From the NCBI RefSeq assembly GCF_024713975.1, contig NC_091116.1, positions 6,264,621 through 6,328,620 of the forward strand: a DNA stretch of 64,000 bases. Reading direction: 5' to 3'. This DNA is from Paralichthys olivaceus. Taxonomy: Eukaryota; Chordata; Actinopteri; Pleuronectiformes; Paralichthyidae. Below, in pieces: positions 1-32,365 of the stretch. The notes below the pieces were generated by a model that was not told where the DNA came from, did no database searches, and was given only the letters and a program-made list of their open reading frames with translations. Positions within the stretch are counted from its first letter, which is position 1; each line of letters opens with the position of its first letter. Position numbers and translations under genes: made by a program.

Positions 1-509
1 AGCACGTAATCATTACAGACGCTTATACTGGAGACGGAAAACCGCACATCTCTACACAGCAGCTTCTTAATGATTCTCATTTAAGTAGCTTCGAGCGCAC
101 TCGTCACTAAACCTTCAATTTGAGGAAATTCAGAGCAAGGCATGCCAAATTTGGAAGCCGCAACGTTTTGACTCAATTATGTGATTCTGTGCAGCTCAAG
201 TGAGGTGTTTTGGTCAGAGGCAGCCACTAATTGTCACATGTCGTTATATTGCAGCGTGGTCACTGTGGAGCTGTGAAGCCGCCGTCTCATGAAACAGGAA
301 GTGGGCGACGTTCCCAAGTGGTGACAATTCAATTCAGAGCCGTCAAGTGTGACGGTGCGCTGAAAGCTGCAAGGCATGCGTCACCGTGTTGCACGCACAC
401 ACGCATAAACGTGGAGATAAAAACACAGCCTCAATGACACACTGACACTCGACTCTGAAAAACCATAGGCATGCGTCACAGCCTGCTGTGTGGAGAGTAG
501 ACACTCCCA

Positions 510-511
<2 letters not shown>

Positions 512-580
<69 letters not shown>
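512..580. repeat. (AC)n microsatellite
   Basis: This is an uninterrupted AC dinucleotide run of about 34 units, flanked by unique sequence. The long cysteine/valine reading frame across it on the minus strand is an artefact of the repeat. Confidence 0.95.
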
Positions 581-583
<3 letters not shown>

Positions 584-2788
584 AAATTTAGGTCCTAAGG
601 GAAGTTGATGTGATTCTTTTTTCATCCAACAGCTCCATGACCAGCTTAAGCTTGTACCAAAGTTAAATCCAAGTGTGTGTTTGTGTTTGTATGTGTGTGC
701 GCATATCAGTGGGAAGCATATAGGCTAATTCCACCCATGTAAATGTTGACCTGAGCTGGGTGGGGTGTTTGTGTGGTGGCCGTGTGGGAAGGGGCTTTGA
801 TGAAAAGCTGCAGTAGAAAATAAAAGCTCCTCCTGCTCCTGTCATCATCGTCTCTCTTCCACTGTCCCTCCGAGCTCCGTTCCCCTTGGTGTGGGACACA
901 AAGGCCACAAGTGGCGCAAGCACAAACACACGCTTGTGGAAATGGTAAAAGAGGCGGGGGGGTGATGAGGCTCTGCTGTCATTTGGCACTCGCCACGTAA
1001 ATATCTGTGCAAATGTCACAGAAGTTCAAGGAAGGAAAAACTGAAGGCGAAACTGAAGCTGGGTGGTTTTTACAAGAACAGAAGACACATACAGACTCTG
1101 TGTTGTACCTGTGACTCTGATATGTCTGTTAGTTACTTATAAACTACATTTTCGAACATAGGCTTGTTCATTTTCTGACGTAGGGAGGATTGATATCACT
1201 CTTGGGAAGCCAGTCCCACTTTAAGAGTGGTAGCAAAGAGAAAAGAGTTTGCCAAGTTCTGCGCAGAAACACAGCTCAGGTTGTGACATCATTATGTTTA
1301 AGCACCCGGAAGAAAACATCAGGCGTTCACACTTGGCCTGTAACCAAAAATACTTTTAGTAAAAGCATTTAAAATCCTGATTTTTTTGCAGTCCCCTGGT
1401 TAATGATTTGATCTCGCAGAAATTCGAGAGAAGACTTATCAGACTAAAGCACAAAAATATTCTGTTTACAATGATAACGCACTGAGAAAATCCCCTTTCA
1501 GTCATTGTCAGATGTGAACTCAGTCCAGTTGCGGATATCACATGACTCTAGCATCAGCTTATCGCCAAAAGCTCTTGATCTTGATCTCATAGTCTTTTCA
1601 AGTTGTAGTCTTCGTTTGCATCTTCTCTGTGTGTGGCTCCTCTTTTCATTTGGAGATATTCATATTCTTTTCGGGTTTTTTTCAGTTTTGCATCTGTCGC
1701 ATGTTAACAAAGTCATCAACATGCCAGAAAAACTCCAGAGAAAGTCCAGGGCAACTGTCTCTGACCTTTGTGTTCTCACATACAGGCTCTCCGGAAAATT
1801 AGAGGAGAATATCCATTTTTTTTCTGGCGCTTTCAACATCAATACAATTGTCTTGGTTATTTTGCAGAAAGCTAGGAAGTGAACCTTGAGTTGTGATTTT
1901 GTTCTTGATCGACCTGTTGATTAGCACACTACAGAGCTCTGCTCAATTTGAAGCACTGATGGGTAGGGCAAAATGTTGCCATGGAGACAGACACAGACAG
2001 CAACTCAAGCAAAAGTCACTGGGCGGACAGACAGCATGCAAAGGCCCTACCCTGATAGATAAATACAACACACTGATGCCAAACGCCTTCACTCTTTCTC
2101 TGACACACACACAGTGGCTCGTCCTGTGTGGGATTCTTCCTTTGACGCATCCCAGTGACATTTTTCCCCAGACACGTTTTATTTCAGCTTGGACTTTGGT
2201 CTGCAGGCAGACTCCTCGCAGCCCGGTGGAATTTGCCACGAGAGAGAGGACTTTGATCCACCGCAGCGTTCCTCTTCTCTCTCTCTTCTTCTTCTTCTTC
2301 TGTGGTCTCTCGCTGGGCGCCCACCCTCCTCAACCATCACCAAAAAGCTGAAAACAGAGCCGCCACTGTGACCTTGATGTAACTTTCCATGACTCCTTGT
2401 ACCTGGAGCTGGAGCCTTTCCACCTCCTATAAGTGTGATTCTTTCCTGGTTTATCCTTACACACAAACAGCATCAACAAACAGGCCGGGTTCCTTTCTGA
2501 AAACCACCAAATGATGCAACTGATGAGTCAAAAAAACTCTGAATTACGCTACAGTGTGTTTCTCCTCTACCCCCATGAGAGGAAATTTCCCCACATCCAA
2601 TTTCCCAGATTGTAATCTTTAAAAACGTCATGACCTCCACACGGAGTTGGACACTATTTCCACGCACAGACAAGAATGTGGCTTTAAACAGCCTCAATAT
2701 TTTTTAAACTTCAAAATATGAAAGAAATTGACCCAAGAAATTGTGCGTTTATCGATCTACTAATCTGCTAAAAGAATAATAATCAATC

Positions 2789-3068
2789 GGGGCTGGGCAA
2801 GAAAACTAATTCTCATCAATTGCATCAATATATATTGATATATTGCTTATACATTGGGCAAGTTAGGAGGTATAACACATTGATTCCTCAGTTTGCCCAT
2901 GACGGGTTTAAAACCACCACCTTCACCCGGAAGCAAAGATTAGTCTTTCAACTTGAAAGAAATAATAATTTGTAGATTTGTAGTGATAATTCTAGTAATG
3001 AGGTAATTATAGATATTGACTGATATGAGTTTTCATCATGATGTCATTTCTGGCCATAACCAAGCCCT
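2789..3068. mobile_element. Degraded short inverted-repeat element (family C, copy 1)
   Basis: The block opens with GGGGCTGGGCAA and closes with GGCCATAACCAAGCCC. These are imperfect inverted ends, and the AT-rich interior contains TATTGATAT-like repeats. A related closing end is present at 26330-26352. There is no coding capacity, so it resembles a non-autonomous DNA element. The ends are approximate and the copy is old. Confidence 0.4.
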
Positions 3069-3446
3069 AATATTATAAATAAACCTGGAGGGGGCAGACA
3101 GACTCCCCTTGAAAATTCCACAGGTAGATCTGAAATGCCTGGTCTTACACACACAATCAGTCAGAGCTCATCACAGTCCGAGTTGAGAAATCTCACACGT
3201 TAATACAGTAAGTACATACACACTGAAAAATGAGCCGATGGCTCTGACAGGACGGTAACGTGCAGCTACTTTAAAGTTGGTCACGGCAGCTCGTGTTTCA
3301 GTCATACAGAGAGCTGCGCGTTCCAGCGGCCGCAGTGTTTTATCATGTGGTTCTCGCCGCGCTCACAACAGCCGGTTAACGATCAGGAATGGAGGAGAGT
3401 GGACGGTAAAAACAGACCCAAAACAAAAGGGCAACCGAGGGCTGCG

Positions 3447-3472
3447 GTGTGAGTGTGTGTGAGTGTGAGTGT

Positions 3473-3536
<64 letters not shown>
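3447..3536. repeat. (GT)n microsatellite beside an nhej1 splice donor
   Basis: An imperfect GTGA/GT segment passes into a pure GT run. It ends 17 bases from the donor of nhej1 coding exon 4 (minus strand), so it lies at the very start of the following intron. Confidence 0.93.
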
Positions 3537-3537
<1 letters not shown>

Positions 3538-3553
3538 GTCACTGACCTCTCAC

Positions 3554-5726
3554 CTTTGTCATGAAGTTTTCTTGGTAGGTTTGCTCCTCAAAAACATCCG
3601 TCTGCAGCCGCTCTGGGTTCAAACACACATACTTGGACTATGAGCATAAAAAAACATAACCTTCTCACTGTCTGCTGCTCAACAGGTGATAAGAAAAAAT
3701 CATATATATTTTTGTTGCATTAAATTACTTTCCGCTCTTATGAGTTTTTTAAAATCCTTAATAATATGTATATATACTGAATATTAATGCTCAACATTTA
3801 CATCTGTGCTCACCTGAATATGTGGAAGGTGACTTAAATTCAACTTCCCTAACCACTATTCCTTGACGGTGATGGAAAAAGTCCCAAGGTCAAGGAGAGA
3901 TATGAAGGAGAAGCCGTAAGGAGTTAATAAAAGGAGAACCTGATTTCTTTTTTAAACCGCATTTTGTATATTGCTGATATTTTAAAATAGTTTAAACTAC
4001 TAAACCCCTGTTTCACAGCCATGACCATGGATGTCGACCAGCAAATTTATTTGAAGTATTTACTCTCAATATTAAAAGAAAATCAGCACTAAGAAATGTG
4101 GATGAAAATCAAATGAGTAGCACAAAGTTAAATATTATTTTGATTTTTTTAACCCACATTTTTTATCTTGCTGGTTTTGTCTTTTTAGATTTAAATGCAA
4201 AACATAAATAAATATAAATATAAGTAGGACTATTTTAGACCATTTAGTCTGTATTCGGAGGATTCTACTGTTTGGAGATGTATTAGAATAATAGCACTAT
4301 CGATGACATTTTGTGTGTGTGTGTGTGTGTGTATACCTCTGCTGAGCGTGGCTCCGTTCTCCCTGTAGTCCTGGATCTCTGTGTCCTTCTTCACCAGCAG
4401 ACCTCCCAGCTGCTCCACCTGCCGCTGCAGCAGGCGGCTCATTGCCAGCAGGGGGCGCAGCAGCTGAACACACACCTGTGAACCAGATGAAGTGAAAGAA
4501 GCAACTGTGATGCTTTGTATTACTTTAATGTGATTTTTTGTGTTTCACTATTTTTAATGATTCATATACATATAGTTCCCAATTCTCTTTAAGATTATCA
4601 GAATGTTTGTACTTAAAATGATTTTGTATGCTTTTTATATAGTTTGCTATAAATACACTTTAATTTACTGCATTAAATTCTGGAGTTCCCCTAAAAAATC
4701 ACAATATGATTATTTTATCGTTGATTAAATTCAATAATTTGCATAAAAAACCCTCAAAGCTAATTGAATTTACAATTGAAATAATTTGGTTGTTTAAGAA
4801 CAATATTGTTTGTACTGTCACACAAACACTTGTGTAGTAAAGCAGAAAATCAACTAATCATAATTAATCTAATCCTTGAATTTTCTGATAAAAAAATCCC
4901 TTAATTGAATGTTTGATGAAGTTAGAAACATCTGGGGTGTAAATGCTCAAATGTAGTGGGAGTGACAAAGAACATGAATTTGAGGATACAAACTCAGCGA
5001 CAGGGTGGCAAATATCTGACCTAAACTAAAGACATGGAGCGTACCAGTGTGACGGGGGCGGGGGTGCAGCGAAATTCCCAGTAGAAGGGCAGCCCCGCCA
5101 GCTCGCTCTTCAGCTTAATGCTGATGTTGTCGTGTTCCTGGCGCATCAGGGAGATCTGAGCCGCGCCGTCGGCTCGCTCACTGCTTCCTGACAGACAGGG
5201 CTGAGCCACCTCACACAGGTGGGAGAAGAAAGCTCTGACCGGGGCTCGCAAACGCCTGTTCAGCTCCTGGTGGAAGAAAACATGATTCAGTTTTTTAGTC
5301 TTGACTTTGGAAAACCATGCCAGTTTGATGCCCTGCTATTATCAAGGTTTTTAGTTTGATATTCTCTGGAGGGATGGTATTGTGAGAAAAGTTTCTCGTG
5401 CCAGCACCCCCAAGTAAAAGCTCTGGAAAATATCTGAATTGTTGGTGTGTGAAAGGCAAACTCCAGCGAAAGCTTGGACCCAATTCTGCGGACATTCTCC
5501 AGATTTCATGTCGGAAAATGGCTTAATAGAAGATAAGCACCTGTGATCGTCTGTGGATGGCGGCTGAGTCCATCCTCTCCTCCCATACGCAGCTCATGTC
5601 AGTCAGCAGGATGTGGTACGCAGAGTCTCCAAACCAGATCTTAGCTAGGAGCTGGCAGCCGCTGATGCCCACAGGAAGCCAGGGGCGCTGGAGGAGGACG
5701 TCAGCGGGGGCTCCGTTCACCTCCAT
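3554..5726 (-). CDS. nhej1: nhej1 (XLF/Cernunnos), first four coding exons; C-terminus not found
   Basis: Non-homologous end-joining factor 1 is a nuclear protein that forms filaments with XRCC4 and stimulates ligase IV at double-strand breaks. Coding exons on the minus strand are 5541-5726, 5045-5266, 4337-4475 and 3554-3612, together 606 nt and 202 codons in one frame with GT/AG borders. The start is the ATG at 5726. Exon 1 carries QRPWLPVGISG; exon 2 carries SELAGLPFYWEFRC, close to human SELSGLPFYWNFHC; exon 3 carries DTEIQDYRENGATLSR; exon 4 carries ERLQTDVFEEQTYQENFMTK, close to human RLKTEPFEENSFLEQFM. These cover the globular head and the coiled-coil stalk. The flexible tail and the C-terminal Ku-binding basic motif (human ends near KKPRGLFS) were not located and should lie to the left, in or beyond the window. 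The next gene, ptprn, is on the same strand. Confidence 0.9.
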
Positions 5727-8700
5727 CGTGGAATTAACATGAAATTAACACACTAATCGGGAAAAGAGATCCAAATTACTGTTAGGCGATGGAGAGAGTC
5801 CAGGAGATAAACAACTGTGTGGATATAAAAGCTGAAGGGGAGAAGTTGACAGCAAATCCAGAGGTGAATCTCTGTGAAACACATCGAATCACAGAGCTTC
5901 AAATTAATTGTATCCTGGTTTTATTTATTTTCTCAATGAACTGGTAAACCTTTTGATATAAACATCAGAAAATGGTGAAGAATGTTCATCATATTAGAAG
6001 AAAAAGTAATGTTATTATTATATGTATATATATATATATATAGGGACGGTATTGTGTATATTTGTGTATATATATATATATATACATACATATACATACA
6101 TATATATACATATGCAGCTCACTTACACACTCATGGGACAGTTCAGAATGTGGTGTAAAGTTAAAGGCTCCAAACAAACTGGAAGTAGATGCCTATGAAC
6201 ACCCACACCCATAACACGGTGTAATTTTCCTCTTTATCAAACGTGTTTAATCGCTCACCTCCAAGGAATGTGCCCTCTAAGCCTGGACTGAGATCTGTTA
6301 AAAGCCACGTTACAGACGCCGTCCCGGCCACATAATCACCCCCTTGCCCCGGAGAGGGAGACCACAGCTGCAGCTCCTGTGGGTTACCGGCTCCTCGCTG
6401 TTGATCTGTTATGGGGGGTTTTTTCTGGGAAAGAGAAGAGGTATTTCTCGTCAGTGGCATTAGAGGCACAGCGAGCGTTTCAGAGGGTGACTCATGCCAA
6501 TTTGGAAATCGCAAAAATACCAAATCAGTAACTTTATGACAACAATATACAGCCATACAAAGCTGGACACGGATGCCAGTGGTTAGAGGTTATCAGGGGA
6601 GGATGCCGTCCTGACACGCACCCTTCTCGCTTGTGTCCCACCAAACTCCACTCAAAAAAGACTGGATTTAAGATTCCCTTGATTCTCAGCACACACTCGT
6701 AGTAGATATTATTGTTTGAACATCATCCACATTGAAATTCAGCAACAATTCAGTGCAACAAGCAACATGCATTAAATATGCCTGCATTGAATTGTTGTTC
6801 AATTCTTTAAGAAGACAGTAATAGAAGTACTTTCATAAGTACAAGTAAATATGTTATTTTATCTTCTGACACTTACAGGTTTTTGAATGGATCTAAAATG
6901 AAAATCAAACCAAGCTCAATTGAAAAATCTACGACTTTTAAAGTCTCCGAGCATATAATCAAATACACTTATGAGATAGATTCTGGTTTAGAGCATTGAC
7001 TGCATTTGTAGAATCTGTTCTTCGACTCGGCAAACAAAATAAGCGACATTTATATCCCCAATGTTCACTGTTAGTCACAAACTATTAGCTTTGCTGGCAA
7101 ACTCGAAGCATAATCTGACAACGGAAGTCAGCTACGAGCTTGATAGTTTTGCCTTAATCGACTTTGTCTGACTCAGTTGAATGTTGTTCAGTTACTATTC
7201 TGCCACAGATTCTTAAAACACATGTAGAGACCTGGAAAATAGTTAATACAAGTATAAAATACTATAAATGTACCAACATGTGCAACTAGAGAAGCAGCTT
7301 CCGCAGCAGATCTTGTTGACAGTCAGGATTGCATCGCCGACGTGAAACAACAGCGCCTTTCAAAGGTTCCGCTTAATACTGATCCTCCTCCTCCTACTAA
7401 TAATAATAAGAAGAAGAATACCACTACTATTAATAATAATGATATTAATAATGATACTACAACTACTACTAATAATAATAATATAATAATGATGATAATA
7501 ACAACAGTACTAATAATAATAATGATAAAAAAACATAAAAATGAAATGTTTGTTGATCTCACTCAAAAATAATACATTATCATTTACTTTAGCTCTTTAA
7601 ATGTAAAAAAAATAATATTTAATTTCAATTTACAAAATTAAATTATGAAACTATAGGAAATATAACTGTCATTCTTGTACTTATATTAATAAGGACAAGA
7701 AATTGTACTTGACAAAAGACGAAACTGAAAACAGTTGGTGATGAGAGAAAGTCACAGAAGTCAAACCCAGTGATTGCAGCACTTAAACACGAAAAGATTT
7801 ATTTAAGGTCTCACAGATACAAAATAGCTTTTATTTCTTTTTTTCAAAGAATAGCACTTCTTTCCTTTTTTTTTCATTTTCTTAATTGCATGAGGTATAC
7901 AACGATTTATCCACATCAGAAGATCTGAGTGGGACACAAAGAGAAGGATGTAGCATGGTTGTGTTTTCTGCAGGTGTTAGTCATGTGAGGAGAAGAGGGG
8001 ACGCCACAGATGCGTGAACAATGACAATTCAAACGCCTCCTCAGCCATTGATGTTTCACAAATCGAACATCTGAAGCTTTTGCTGCTTTAAAATCCACTC
8101 TGAAGGATTTTTACTTCCTCGCCAAGATTAAAACCAACAAACCTTGACCGCATACAAGAGGAAAAATGTACGTTTCTGCTACGATTTTCATCTTGAATTA
8201 GAGACGCTGATGTTTTAAATCGTCTGTGGCTCATTCACATGCAGCCAGGCGCTTCAGAAAAATGCATTCAGGATGGGAGAGGACTGTCATGATTCAGAAA
8301 ACCCTCTGGAGTCCATTTACTCCCTGTTAAATACACTCTGCATGTTTTATTGATATTAACATAATTTAATTCATATATGAAACAAAAATAAACTTGAATC
8401 AAAAGTGTTTTTGGTGAATTACTGACTTTACAATGTAAAAGGCACAAAGACAAATTGGGATTAACCCACAAGTTAAATAAATATTGTAGCTTTTTTATGT
8501 TTAAAAATAAAATAAGATATGTGAAAATATAAGTTTCTTTTTTAAATGATATTTTCAGTGATTATCACTAAAGATTTGTACTTTTTTTGTAATGTGGTTA
8601 CAAGTCAACAAAAGGCATGTGTGGTTGAAAAGGTGCAGAACAAGAAAAATGAACCTGGACTCCAGAGGGATTTGTAAATATTAGTGTAAGCTTAAGTCTG

Positions 8701-9046
8701 ATGGGACGTGCAGCTTTGTTTCCTCTTTATTTTAATGTGTTTCTATCCTCCTGGTTTCATTTTCATTAAACTGCAACACTGTGGACGTCCCTGAACACAT
8801 CACACTCCACCACAAACATTTGAAATCAGACCTGTGCCTGTCTGATTCCTTCGAGCACATAAAGTCGCCCATTCACACGTCATTTAGAAGTTCTTTTTAC
8901 GTGATGTAACATTTACAGGCAGCACCCGACAGAGACAGAAAGGCCACGATGATGATTAACATCATCATCGTCACAGAGAGAAAAGCAAAGAGAAGTCTGA
9001 TTGCGAGAGTCGAGGGGTTCGAGGGTCAGTCCGGATTCTACTGGGT
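5727..9046. other. Intergenic: nhej1 5' flank and probable ptprn 3' UTR
   Basis: No additional exon was found. The right part, next to the ptprn stop at 9047, must contain the ptprn 3' UTR; its end was not fixed. A TA/CATA-rich stretch lies at 6020-6106 and an AAT-rich tract at 7379-7530. The long minus-strand frame at 6161-6556 has no recognisable family features. Confidence 0.55.
7379..7530. repeat. Imperfect AAT/ACT trinucleotide tract
   Basis: About 150 bases are built from AAT, ACT, AAG and ATG triplets, with (AAT)3-4 stretches separated by variants. Homopolymeric Asn/Thr and Ile/Val frames on the two strands are by-products. Confidence 0.85.
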
Positions 9047-30440
<21,394 letters not shown>

Positions 30441-30589
30441 GATACATCCAGCATCCACCGGAGCGAGGAAGAGGTGGAGGAGGAGGAGGAGGAGGAGGAG
30501 GAGGGGAGCGCCGCCTCCACTGCGAGTGCTGCCGCTGCTCCTGCACTTTCAGCAGTTCTCCATCTCCAACGAGAGGCGTCTTCTTCTGC

Positions 30590-30658
<69 letters not shown>

Positions 30659-30800
30659 GGAGGAGGAGGAGGAGGATGCACAGCACTGATGGAGTGTGCA
30701 CGAGTGTGTGCAAGAGGAAGGGAGAGAGAGAGGGAGAGGGAGAGGGAGAGAGAGAGGGGGGGGTGGTGGTTGGGAAACACAAGAGGAGGCGCCACAGCTT
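30441..30800 (-). promoter_or_regulatory. ptprn: Probable ptprn 5' UTR and promoter-proximal region
   Basis: This is the sequence immediately upstream of the ptprn ATG on the minus strand. It is GC-rich with three simple tracts: a (GGA)n/(TCC)n block at 30475-30505, a (CTG)21 run (CAG in the sense direction) at 30595-30657, and GAGGGA repeats at 30720-30762. The transcription start was not determined, so the share that is transcribed is unknown. Confidence 0.5.
30595..30657. repeat. (CTG)21 trinucleotide repeat; CAG on the ptprn sense strand
   Basis: There are 21 uninterrupted CTG units on the plus strand, preceded by CTTCTGCTGCTT variants. It lies about 155 bases upstream of the ptprn start codon. 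Confidence 0.95.
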
Positions 30801-32365
30801 ATTAACTAGTTAAATGACAGCAGTGACTGATAATCGTGCACCCAGGTGACATGTTCATTTAAACCAATGAGTAATAGGTTGAAGTGAGCAAAAGTTTGAT
30901 GAATATGTTAAAAGTGAATGCATTAGTTTTTGTATTTGTGTAATTGTTTTAGTCTTTAAATGTACATTTGAAGACTTGGCCGATAGAAAACCTTACCTAA
31001 CCTCAAATGATTATAAATACAAAACACTACCAGTAATTATAATGGGTGAGGAAGATACTTGCCAAAGAGTTTACTCGAAAGTTAATTGCAGGAAAATGTA
31101 TTTATTATTTACAAATATTTAGTTGTGCCACTAGACCATATTTTTTGGGAAATGGAGATAAAAATACAGTTATAAAATGAACTTAAGCACTTTGAAAATG
31201 TATTGAACAAATGAGACTTGTTCACACACATCGTAACAGACTCAGAAATATTTCTTTTTCTTAGGAATGCTCCTTCTGTTTTTAAAACCAGAGTGAAAAC
31301 TTTATACAAGGTCATTCCATCATTTTATTTCATTCTATTTTTATTTTACACAGCTCTACTTCTTTTATTTGTATTCTTCTTGACTTTTAACTTGTTTTAG
31401 AAATGTTTTATACAGATTGTTTTCCTTCTTTGTTTCCTTTATGTCTATGTGTTTTTAATCGTTTTGGATTTGTAGTGTGATGATTTGGTTTTTCACTTGT
31501 TTATTTTGTATATACAGATATGGACCTATGAGTCAGAAATAAAGCTTAACTAACCAATCAGCAAAATCCACAGGCTGCAGTGCAGGAAGTGTTTAGCTAT
31601 TAATGATTTTTTTTTAATATCGTAGCTGATACACAATATGAGCAGACATGATTTTGATTACCCCATTGTGAGGTTCTGAAATCAGTTTAGAGGACTTTCT
31701 TCTTTTATTTATTTCTTCTTTCATGTTGCATATTCTTAAATTATCCCACTGCAGACATGGTGGATATTACATGAATCAAATATTAATAACATAACGTCCC
31801 TAATAAATGAACACAGACACAAACCTGATGGAAAAGACTACATGACTGTGATATTGTTTTGCAGTGCAGTGGTTTTCGTCTCTATTTTTCTTGCTCGCTG
31901 CATCACAATGTGGCTCACGTGCATTCGAGGTCCATCTCTTTCTGCCAAAAACCTGTCCTGACACTTGGCAGAGCAGTACATCTGGCTCCTCTCAGTGCTT
32001 TAATAAACCTGAGGAGGTGAAATTTAATTAGAGCAGCCGTCTCCTGCAGGATGGACGCTTTTACATCCACCATCAGTTGTGTATTTGTCTTTGCTTTGTT
32101 TTGAAGGAAAAAAAAAGAAAAGACACTGCAGTTTTCTTAACAACTTTAATGCATAAAAAAAGATGGATAAGTGCCTGTGTATTTGGATTTTTTGTTTGTA
32201 ATTTTCAATATAGAATTACTTGTTAATTTTTAATATTGAGGTGGGTTTGTCTTTGTCATCACTAACAGCACCATTTTAATTTCAACACTCATGTGCATCA
32301 ACATCTGTTGAATAATGACGCGTGATTACTTTTTTCCCTTCATTCAATCATGATCCTTCTCGGTT
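30801..32365. other. Intergenic between ptprn and dnpep; includes dnpep 3' UTR
   Basis: The sequence is AT-rich with no supportable exon. The dnpep stop lies at 32366, so the right part must be its 3' UTR; the polyadenylation site was not fixed. The plus-strand stretch 31260-31550 (RNAPSVFKTRVKTLYK, then AATAAA at about 31539) has a faint look of a LINE 3' end, too weak to annotate. Confidence 0.55.

Larger units (their letters stand above)
1..3553. other. Noncoding sequence 3' of the last recognised nhej1 exon
   Basis: No exon could be supported on either strand. The open frames here are short, low-complexity or lack family resemblance. Because nhej1 runs leftward and its C-terminal exons are still missing, this is probably nhej1 intron or 3' flank (inference). 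It holds an (AC)n tract, a degraded inverted-repeat element, a CpG-richer block near 3270-3445 and a (GT)n tract; these are listed separately. Confidence 0.55.

Noticed and set aside
30441-30458. An extended ptprn start reading DAGCIMRSP
   Set aside because: The upstream codon is GTG. The only in-frame ATG gives MRSPRLWAALCLLL, a normal signal peptide.
31218-31560. A possible LINE tail or gene 3' end with AATAAA on the plus strand
   Set aside because: The resemblance is limited to a few residues and an AT-rich polyadenylation-like motif, too weak to annotate.
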